Shown: one piece after another, positions 55,760 through 64,000 of the stretch
Numbering within the stretch: the stretch's first letter is position 1
How the letters are laid out: each line of letters opens with the position of its first letter
From: Nitrospira sp.
GTDB taxonomy: Bacteria; Nitrospirota; Nitrospiria; Nitrospirales; Nitrospiraceae
Assembly: GCA_024998685.1 (NCBI GenBank)
Contig: JACOEH010000016.1
Location: 1-64,000, forward strand
Direction of reading: 5' to 3'
Length of the DNA stretch: 64,000 nucleotides
Notes under the pieces: generated by a model
What the model was told of the DNA's origin: nothing
Seen by the model: only the letters and a program-made list of their open reading frames with translations
Database searches by the model: none
Position numbers and translations under genes: made by a program

Positions 55760-55805
55760 AGATCGATTCGTCTCCTAATAGGCTGTCAAAACAAACCGGC
55801 ACTCG

Positions 55806-56038
55806 CAGGATGGTCAAAAAGACCGTCCGGCAAGGCCGCAACGAGGTCCGCGACGCGACGAGGAAGGAGCGTCACGTTTGCGGACGGGCGCGAGTCGGTG
55901 AGCGCCCAGTGTCCGAGAAGCCGAGGCGTAAGCCTTCTCACCCACCCACCCCCAGCTGCTCTTGCAGCTCTTGCCCGGTGGTACGTTGAGCCTTTGAGCG
56001 ATGTGAGAACGATGCTGGCGGACTTTTTCACCATCCTG
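55806..56038. repeat. MITE-like element with 25-bp terminal inverted repeats
   Basis: CAGGATGGTCAAAAAGACCG (55806 onwards) is the inverted counterpart of the right end ending ACTTTTTCACCATCCTG (56022-56038). Both arms extend to about 25 bp with few mismatches. The inside (about 180 bp) has no gene. The right end abuts the kdsD stop codon (TAG, 56041-56039). It is a miniature non-autonomous repeat of the kind found dispersed in Nitrospira-like genomes (recalled, not checked). Confidence 0.7.
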
Positions 56039-57121
56039 CTACACAATCCCGTTTTTTAATAGGTCATGCAAATGAATCACGCCGCGAATCGTCCGACCGT
56101 CTTCCGTCACGACCAGCGTCGTGATCGAATACCGCTCCATCACCTCCACCGCCGATGCCGCCAATTCGTGCGGCCCGATCGTTTTGGGATTGTGGGAGGC
56201 CAACTCGCGTGCCGTTGTATTCACCAGATCCGTGCCCCCCTGGATAAAGCGTCGCAAGTCGCCGTCGGTGATGACGCCGACCAACACACCCTCTTGATCG
56301 ACCACGGTCGTCATGCCGAGCTTTTTTGCGCTCATTTCAAGCATGGCCGCCATGCCTCCCACGGTGGCTTGGACCATGGGGATTTCCGAATCGGCATGCA
56401 TGAGATCTTTCACCTTGACCAGCAACCGGCGTCCCAAGGTGCCGCCGGGATGGAACTGGGCAAAATCCTCTTCCTTGAACTCACGTTTCTGCAAGAGGGC
56501 GACCGCCAGCGCATCGCCTAATGCCAACGTGGCGGTCGTGCTGGCGGTCGGAGTCAGTCCCATCGGGCAGGCCTCTTCCTGGACCGACACATCGAGTGCG
56601 ACATCGACATTTTTTGCCAAGGTCGAAGTCATCCGTCCCGTAAACGCAATCACCGGAATGCCCAAACGTTTCACGTATGGAAGCAATTGAAGCAACTCCT
56701 GCGTCTCGCCGCTGTTGGAAATCGCGACCAGCGCATCCCGACGGGCCAACATGCCCAAGTCTCCGTGCACGCCTTCAGCGGGATGCAGGAAGAACGACGA
56801 CGTGCCGGTACTGGCGAGCGTCGCGGCGATTTTCTGGCCGATCAGGCCGGATTTGCCCATGCCCGACACGACGACCTTGCCTTTGCACTGAACAAGCAGA
56901 TGCACAGCCTTCGTAAACTTGGCATCCAGCCGGTCCACCAGCGATTGAACGGCCCGAGCTTCGATTTCGAGGACACGCCGGCCATCGGCAAGGCTTTCCT
57001 CCATTTTGGAGGCCTTAGACTCTCGACCAGACGGCTTCACAGTCACGGGTTCACTGCGTCTTGTTGTAGTCCTCGAAACTGGACTGACTCGCTTCACCTT
57101 TTTGGTTTTGCTGCGTCGCAT
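56039..57121 (-). CDS. kdsD: Arabinose-5-phosphate isomerase (KdsD/KpsF/GutQ)
   Basis: Up to 360 residues from ATG 57121, which overlaps kdsA by 28 bp; ATG 57004 ([10 protein letters not shown]) would give the usual 321-residue length. SIS domain (about 40-240) with [40 protein letters not shown] and [14 protein letters not shown]. Two CBS domains follow. It turns ribulose-5-phosphate into arabinose-5-phosphate for Kdo synthesis. It lies next to kdsA, which uses its product. Confidence 0.92.
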   Translation of the reverse strand: MRRSKTKKVKRVSPVSRTTTRRSEPVTVKPSGRESKASKMEESLADGRRVLEIEARAVQSLVDRLDAKFTKAVHLLVQCKGKVVVSGMGKSGLIGQKIAATLASTGTSSFFLHPAEGVHGDLGMLARRDALVAISNSGETQELLQLLPYVKRLGIPVIAFTGRMTSTLAKNVDVALDVSVQEEACPMGLTPTASTTATLALGDALAVALLQKREFKEEDFAQFHPGGTLGRRLLVKVKDLMHADSEIPMVQATVGGMAAMLEMSAKKLGMTTVVDQEGVLVGVITDGDLRRFIQGGTDLVNTTARELASHNPKTIGPHELAASAVEVMERYSITTLVVTEDGRTIRGVIHLHDLLKNGIV

Positions 57122-57921
57122 ATGCGCATGATCCGTTCCAGCAAGGACTTCAATTGGTGCAACGGGACCATATTCGGTCCATCGGACAGCGCCTCGTCAG
57201 GATTCGGATGGACCTCCATGAAAAATCCATCGACTCCTGCTCCGGCGGCGGCGCACGCCAATGGTTCGACAAATTCCCGCTGGCCGCTGGATTTCGTCCC
57301 TCCACCGCCGGGCAGCTGAACACTGTGCGTCGCATCGAAGACGACAGGATACCCGAAGTTCCTCATAATAGGAAAGGACCGCATATCCACGACAAGATTG
57401 TTGTACCCAAATGAAGATCCCCGCTCGGTGAGCAGAAGGCGGCGGCTGCCGCATTCTTCGACTTTCTTCACCGCGTTGCCCATTTCTATCGGCGAGAGGA
57501 ACTGCCCCTTCTTCACATTCACAACTTTTCCGGTTTGCGCGGCGGCAATCAGGAGATCCGTCTGCCGGCAGAGAAAGGCGGGAATTTGGAGGACATCCAC
57601 GACCGTCCCGGCTTCCGTCGCCTGCGCTTCCGTATGCACGTCGGTCAAGACAGGCAGCGCAAAGTGGTCCTTCACTTTTTTCAGGATCGCCAGGCCATCT
57701 GTCATCCCCGGACCACGAAACGACGTGATGGAGGTACGGTTAGCTTTGTCGAATGATGACTTGAAGATGTAGGGAATACCCAGCGCCTTCGTCATCTCGG
57801 CGACTCGTCCCGCCGTGTCCATCACCAGTTGTTCGCTCTCGATCACACAGGGCCCGGCAATTAAAAACGGGCTCTGCCCTTGACCGACTTTGAACGTTCC
57901 AATATCGACGAGATGTACCAT
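57094..57921 (-). CDS. kdsA: 3-deoxy-8-phosphooctulonate synthase KdsA
   Basis: 275 residues. It condenses arabinose-5-phosphate and phosphoenolpyruvate. Motifs: [48 protein letters not shown]-like [58 protein letters not shown] and [15 protein letters not shown]. Both catalytic and metal residues of the aldolase-type fold are visible. The metal-binding Cys found in class II KdsA is absent (ours has GPCVIES only); class assignment needs an alignment. Directly downstream of pyrG. Confidence 0.95.
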   Translation of the reverse strand: MVHLVDIGTFKVGQGQSPFLIAGPCVIESEQLVMDTAGRVAEMTKALGIPYIFKSSFDKANRTSITSFRGPGMTDGLAILKKVKDHFALPVLTDVHTEAQATEAGTVVDVLQIPAFLCRQTDLLIAAAQTGKVVNVKKGQFLSPIEMGNAVKKVEECGSRRLLLTERGSSFGYNNLVVDMRSFPIMRNFGYPVVFDATHSVQLPGGGGTKSSGQREFVEPLACAAAGAGVDGFFMEVHPNPDEALSDGPNMVPLHQLKSLLERIMRICDAAKPKR

Positions 57922-57934
57922 AGCTTTAGATTCG

Positions 57935-59536
57935 CTAGTGCCCTAGTTTTTTTCGCAGCGCGGCTCCCACGAATCCGCTAAACAAGGGGTGCGGCCGGTG
58001 TGGACGGGAGCTGTATTCAGGGTGGAATTGCGTTCCCAAGAACCAAGGATGATCTTTCAACTCGATGATTTCGACCAGCCGACCGTCGGGAGAGACTCCG
58101 CTTAGGACCAGCCCCTTCGCGGTCAGTCGTTCACGATACGCGTTATTGAACTCATAGCGATGGCGATGGCGTTCACGGACCTCGCTCACACCGTACATCT
58201 TTTGCGCAAGCGTCCCCTCCCCCAATGTGCAGAGGTACGAACCAAGTCGCATGGTTCCGCCTTTGTCGCTTACGCCATGTTGATCAGGCATGAGATGGAT
58301 CACGGGATGAGGCGACCGCTCATCAAACTCGGCGCTGTTGGCGCCGGCCAATCCGGCCACATGACGAGCAAATTCCACCGCGGCACATTGCATGCCTAAA
58401 CACAGGCCGAGAAATGGGATCTGACGTTCCCGCGCGTACCGAATGGTCGTCACTTTTCCCTCTATCCCTCTTGTTCCGAATCCACCGGGAATCAGGATGC
58501 CGTCGGCCTCTCGCAGAATTCGCTCCGTTCCGTGCCGTTCGATATCTTCGGACTCGATCCAATTGATGTGCACCTTGGTTTCATGATCGATTCCACCGTG
58601 AATCAGCGCTTCTCCCAAGCTCTTGTAGCATTCTTTCAAGCCCACATATTTCCCCACCAACGCGACGGAAATCTCATGCTTCGGACGCTTGATCTTCTGC
58701 ACCATCGCATCCCACTCGCGAAGATTGGGCTGGCCGGTCTCCATATGGAGCTGACGAACGATCAATTCGTCCAGCCCCTCTTTTCGGAATACGATCGGCA
58801 CCTCGTAGATCGTCTCGACATCTTTGGCCGTGATGACGGCATCTTTGTCCACATTGCAAAACATCGCGATCTTGCCTTTGAGCTCCGGCGGAATATACCG
58901 GTCGGTTCGGCACAACAGAATGTTGGGCTGGATGCCGATTTCTCGAAGTTTGTTCACCGAATGTTGCGTCGGCTTGGTCTTCAGTTCACCGGCCGTGCCG
59001 ATGTAGGGCACTAATGTCAGGTGAACGTACAACACATTCTCACGCCCGACGTCGTACGGCATCTGCCGGATGGCTTCGAGAAACGGCAAGCTTTCAATGT
59101 CGCCGACCGTCCCGCCGATCTCGACGATCGTGACATCGATACCTTTGGAAATCCGCATGATCGCCTGTTTGATCTCATCCGTCACATGAGGGACGACCTG
59201 GACCGTCCCGCCGAGATAATCTCCACGCCGCTCTTTGGTGATGACCGAGTGATAGATTCGACCGGTCGTGTAATTGCTCTCCTTGGTCAGCGACAGGGTC
59301 GTGAATCGCTCGTAGTGCCCGAGGTCGAGATCCGTCTCAGCGCCGTCGTCCGTGACAAAGACCTCTCCGTGTTGATAGGGGTTCATCGTGCCGGGGTCGA
59401 CGTTGATGTACGGATCCAACTTGAGAAACGTGATCTTCAACCCCCGGCTTTCCAGCAGGTTTCCAATGGAAGCCGATGCCAGTCCTTTTCCAAGCGATGA
59501 GACCACTCCACCGGTCACGAAGATGAACTTGTTCAT
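57935..59536 (-). CDS. pyrG: CTP synthase PyrG
   Basis: 533 residues from ATG 59536, the family start ([20 protein letters not shown]); the longer ORF overlaps kdsB. N-terminal synthetase domain with SLGKG P-loop and [21 protein letters not shown]-terminal glutaminase domain has [15 protein letters not shown] (nucleophile Cys) and [11 protein letters not shown] (His/Glu). It converts UTP to CTP, which KdsB uses for CMP-Kdo. Flanked by kdsB (49 bp gap) and kdsA (13 bp gap). Confidence 0.96.
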   Translation of the reverse strand: MNKFIFVTGGVVSSLGKGLASASIGNLLESRGLKITFLKLDPYINVDPGTMNPYQHGEVFVTDDGAETDLDLGHYERFTTLSLTKESNYTTGRIYHSVITKERRGDYLGGTVQVVPHVTDEIKQAIMRISKGIDVTIVEIGGTVGDIESLPFLEAIRQMPYDVGRENVLYVHLTLVPYIGTAGELKTKPTQHSVNKLREIGIQPNILLCRTDRYIPPELKGKIAMFCNVDKDAVITAKDVETIYEVPIVFRKEGLDELIVRQLHMETGQPNLREWDAMVQKIKRPKHEISVALVGKYVGLKECYKSLGEALIHGGIDHETKVHINWIESEDIERHGTERILREADGILIPGGFGTRGIEGKVTTIRYARERQIPFLGLCLGMQCAAVEFARHVAGLAGANSAEFDERSPHPVIHLMPDQHGVSDKGGTMRLGSYLCTLGEGTLAQKMYGVSEVRERHRHRYEFNNAYRERLTAKGLVLSGVSPDGRLVEIIELKDHPWFLGTQFHPEYSSRPHRPHPLFSGFVGAALRKKLGH

Positions 59537-59585
59537 ATCTGCCCTCTTTCGTGGATGTCGGACCGCTCCAAACCGGATATGAATC

Positions 59586-60386
59586 TCATGGCTTGAAAAA
59601 TACTCCGCTGTTCTGCAACTCGCGCCTGACCGCCTCGAACTGCTGCAGCCGCACCGCGACATCGGGCACATCCTCCGGCCGATCGACCCGCAGGGAGGCA
59701 TGTTTGGTTTCCCACACGCGAATACGAATTCCGTGTTCCAATGCGCGCAGCTGTTCAAGCTTTTCGGCCTCTTCCAAGCGACTTGTCGGCAGAGCCGCGA
59801 TTCGAAGCAACGTTTCCTTCGTATAGATGTACAACCCCAGATGGATATAGTGAAGCCCTCCGACCACCTTCATTCCCGGATCATCACGGACGAATGGGAT
59901 CGGCGCTCGTGAAAAGTACAGGGCATTGCCTCGGGCGTCGGTCACCACCTTGACCACCGCTGAATGAAGAAGGTCCTCCGTCGGGTCCATCACGCGCTTG
60001 AGCGTCCCCATGCCGGCTCCGCTTTCGAAAAACGGCTCGATCAGGTCGGTCAGTAGTTCAGGGTTCAATGGAATTTCGTCGCCCTGTAAGTTTAAAAAGT
60101 ATTCTCCGGCAAACATACGGGCCACGGCGGCGACACGATCCGTCCCAGTCCGGTAATCTCCTGTCACCATGATCACGCGACCGCCGAACCGCTCGACTGC
60201 TTGCTTGATACGCTCGTCGTCGGTTGCGACCAAGGCATCGGAAACAGCACGGCAAGCCACCGCTCGCTGATACACATGTTGAATCATCGGCTTGCCGTTC
60301 AGCTCGACGAGCGGTTTACCCGGAAACCGTGACGAGCCGTATCTGGCTGGAATCACAACGGTGACCGACTGTGAGGCTTTAGGCAT
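59586..60386 (-). CDS. kdsB: 3-deoxy-manno-octulosonate cytidylyltransferase KdsB
   Basis: 266 residues from ATG 60386 with TTTGGAG just before it, overlapping the rfaE1 stop by 8 bases. Activates Kdo as CMP-Kdo. Motifs: [66 protein letters not shown], and [19 protein letters not shown]. Family length is about 250; the C-terminus [20 protein letters not shown] is slightly extended. Confidence 0.95.
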   Translation of the reverse strand: MPKASQSVTVVIPARYGSSRFPGKPLVELNGKPMIQHVYQRAVACRAVSDALVATDDERIKQAVERFGGRVIMVTGDYRTGTDRVAAVARMFAGEYFLNLQGDEIPLNPELLTDLIEPFFESGAGMGTLKRVMDPTEDLLHSAVVKVVTDARGNALYFSRAPIPFVRDDPGMKVVGGLHYIHLGLYIYTKETLLRIAALPTSRLEEAEKLEQLRALEHGIRIRVWETKHASLRVDRPEDVPDVAVRLQQFEAVRRELQNSGVFFKP

Positions 60387-61416
60387 CTCCAAACGCCTCG
60401 GACAACTGTTTGGGCGAGACCGTCGCGGTGCCGACCATTCCCACTACGATCCCGGCTGCGTAGTTCGCCATGATCGCTCCGGTCTTGATGCTTGCCCCGG
60501 CCGACAGGGCCAACGCCAGGGTTCCGATGACCGTATCTCCCGCCCCGGTGACGTCGTACACCTGCCGAGCTTTCGTGGGCAAATGCCAGGAGGCGCCGTC
60601 ACCCTCGTATAAGCTCATGCCTTTTTCACCGCGCGTGATCAAGACGGACCGGCACCCAAGGCGCTGCCGAATCATCGCTCCGGCTTCATCGATCGTCTGG
60701 TCATCATCGCCATGTACACCGGAAGCTTGAGCCGCCTCGAGATGATTCGGCGTGAGTACGGTGACGCCCTTGTAGTAGCTGAAATGTTCGACCTTGGGAT
60801 CGACGACGACCGGAACCTTTTGCGAGGCGGCGAGTCGTGTCATTTCGGACATGAGCGCCGGCGACACGACTCCCTTGGCATAGTCCGATACCACGACGCA
60901 GGACAATTCCTTGATCCGAGACTCCACATACCGGAGAATCTTTTGCCGCAGCGCAGTTTTCAGTTCGCTTCGTCCCTCGATGTCGTACCGCACAATCTGC
61001 TGATTGTGCGCAATGACCCGACTTTTTCTGGTCGTCGGGCGATCATGATCGATCACCACGCCCCCGCGGCTTGATCGTTTGCTGCCGAGCTCCTTCATCA
61101 GCAGGCGCCCGCTTTCATCCGATCCGATCACACCGCAGAGATCGGCCTTCCCTCCCAGCGCTAAGATATTGTTGAACACGTTGGCCGCCCCACCGAGCCG
61201 GAGTGATTCCGACTCGACATGGACGACCGGAACCGGCGCTTCCGGAGAGATCCGACTGACTCGCCCCATCACATAGTGATCGAGAATGAGGTCGCCGACA
61301 ACGAGGACCGATGCTTGAGGAAATCGTTGGAGATACTGTCGGAGTGCTGTGGGCGACGGAACGTCGCTCTTCCCATTCGAATCCTCTCTCGGAAGAGCGC
61401 GACTGCTTTTCTTCAC
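60379..61416 (-). CDS. rfaE1: D-glycero-beta-D-manno-heptose-7-phosphate kinase (RfaE1/HldE kinase domain)
   Basis: 345 residues from GTG 61416, whose GTGA overlaps the lepB stop; the longer ORF start lies inside lepB. PfkB fold: VLVVGDLILDHYVMGRVSRI, APVPVVHVESESLRLGGAAN, VVSDYAKGVVSPALMSEMTR, and VYDVTGAGDTVIGTLALALS with the catalytic Asp (GAGD). It phosphorylates heptose-7-phosphate on the way to ADP-heptose for LPS core. Only the kinase half is present; the adenylyltransferase must be separate. Confidence 0.93.
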   Translation of the reverse strand: MKKSSRALPREDSNGKSDVPSPTALRQYLQRFPQASVLVVGDLILDHYVMGRVSRISPEAPVPVVHVESESLRLGGAANVFNNILALGGKADLCGVIGSDESGRLLMKELGSKRSSRGGVVIDHDRPTTRKSRVIAHNQQIVRYDIEGRSELKTALRQKILRYVESRIKELSCVVVSDYAKGVVSPALMSEMTRLAASQKVPVVVDPKVEHFSYYKGVTVLTPNHLEAAQASGVHGDDDQTIDEAGAMIRQRLGCRSVLITRGEKGMSLYEGDGASWHLPTKARQVYDVTGAGDTVIGTLALALSAGASIKTGAIMANYAAGIVVGMVGTATVSPKQLSEAFGDA

Positions 61417-62179
61417 TGAATCGCCTTGGCGAATCGTTCCCACCTGACCCACTCCGTCCAATTTCCCTGCCCATTCCAGGACCAATAGATACGAAACGCC
61501 TTCCCGCGGATCTTTTCTTCGCGCACGTATCCCCAGAACCGACTGTCCAGGCTTTGGTCGCGATTGTCGCCCATGACGAAGTAAGATCCCTCCGGCACGG
61601 TCACCGGTCCGAAATTATCGCGAGGGTTGACCGTGCCGTCGATAACGCCGGGATCGATTCGTTGTGTAAAAGCTTTGTCGTCGAGCGGCTGGCCGTTCAC
61701 GAGCACCACCTTATTCCGAAGCTGTACGGTGTCTCCCGGCAGCCCGACAATGCGCTTGATGAAATCTTTCTCTTCATCCTCGGGAAACCGAAAGACGATG
61801 ATGTCGCCCCGCTGCGGCTTGCTGAATGCCACGACCGTCTGGGACGTGTAGCAATTGACCGGGGGAAACGCCCATTGCATCTGGCAATCCGTCGGCCACT
61901 GAAGGCCGTAGGAAAGCTTGCTGACTAAAATGTGATCGCCGATCAGCAAGGTGGGAATCATCGACCCGGATGGAATCTTAAATGCCTGCACGACGAACAC
62001 GCGGATGGCGAATGCGAGGAGCATCGCCACGATGATCGCTTCCGCATATTCCCGGACGATGGACTTCCGTCCGGATCGGTCCGTGTTGTCCGCAAGTTTG
62101 GTTTCCCGAAGCGATGCCTGCTCGCCTCCCCGCGGAGAACCCGCGAGCTTATCCACATTTCTTTGATTCGGATCGAGGC

Positions 62180-62183
<4 letters not shown>
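61413..62183 (-). CDS. lepB: Signal peptidase I LepB
   Basis: 256 residues from ATG 62183, which overlaps the lepA stop (ATGA); earlier in-frame ATGs lie inside lepA. N-terminal membrane helix ([20 protein letters not shown]). Ser in [13 protein letters not shown] and Lys in [14 protein letters not shown] are the catalytic dyad. [19 protein letters not shown] closes the family signature. It cleaves signal peptides at the outer face of the inner membrane; the many exported proteins here depend on it. Confidence 0.95.
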
Positions 62184-63979
<1,796 letters not shown>

Positions 63980-64000
63980 ATCCTAGCTCGTTCGTAAAAT

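Noticed and set aside
57935-59758. CTP synthase with a 74-residue extension
   Set aside because: The extra sequence overlaps kdsB and the family starts at [10 protein letters not shown].

Overview
The window looks like a chromosome segment of a Gram-negative, hopanoid- and LPS-making bacterium. I infer a Nitrospira-like member of the Nitrospirota from the lepA-lepB-rfaE1-kdsB-pyrG-kdsA-kdsD gene run, the hpnI/hpnK pair, the very large multicopper oxidase and the palindromic intergenic repeats. This rests on recall of gene content, not on a database search.

Layout. Positions 1-1.2 kb hold an IS5-family element whose transposase has lost a catalytic Asp. 1.2-7.8 kb is an accessory stretch: small His-rich proteins (one gene split by an in-frame stop), an SGNH-PAS gene frameshifted by a 5-bp duplication, small unknown genes, a stand-alone CheB-type esterase and an integrase relic beside tRNA-Ser(GCU). 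7.85-11.9 kb is housekeeping: tRNA-Ser, FKBP, an MFS transporter, a cyclophilin and Sua5. 12-24.1 kb is an extracytoplasmic redox locus: a trypsin/PDZ protease, two SUMF1-fold proteins without FGE cysteines, a HEAT-repeat protein, a lipoprotein-sorting-like protein, two cupredoxin proteins and a roughly 1607-residue multicopper oxidase. 24-37.7 kb holds envelope genes: an OMP, an LTA-synthase-like sulfatase, an epimerase, a DegT aminotransferase, an SMR-type transporter, hpnK, hpnI and an NtrC-type two-component pair. 37.9-46.3 kb holds a Memo-family protein and a seven-gene operon built around a GlmL/MutL-like ASKHA ATPase with four membrane or envelope proteins. 46.4-53.5 kb is a defence island: MntA/HepT toxin-antitoxin, a frameshifted small gene, a three-gene restriction-modification system whose large methylase carries an amber stop, and a DUF4160/DUF2442 pair between direct repeats. 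53.6-64 kb is core phospholipid, Kdo/heptose, CTP, signal peptidase and LepA genes, with one MITE-like element.

How the genes work together. The oxidase, its two cupredoxins and the downstream envelope proteins lie collinearly on the minus strand and plausibly form one copper-dependent periplasmic or surface oxidation system. Its copper-motif order is circularly permuted, as I would expect of large ceruloplasmin-like or Mn-oxidase-type enzymes. The GlmL-like operon contains no recognisable B12 mutase subunit and is the best candidate for an undescribed membrane machine. Several genes are damaged by single small lesions (5-bp duplication, one-base deletions, single-base nonsense changes), so accessory functions here are decaying or, less likely, the assembly contains errors.
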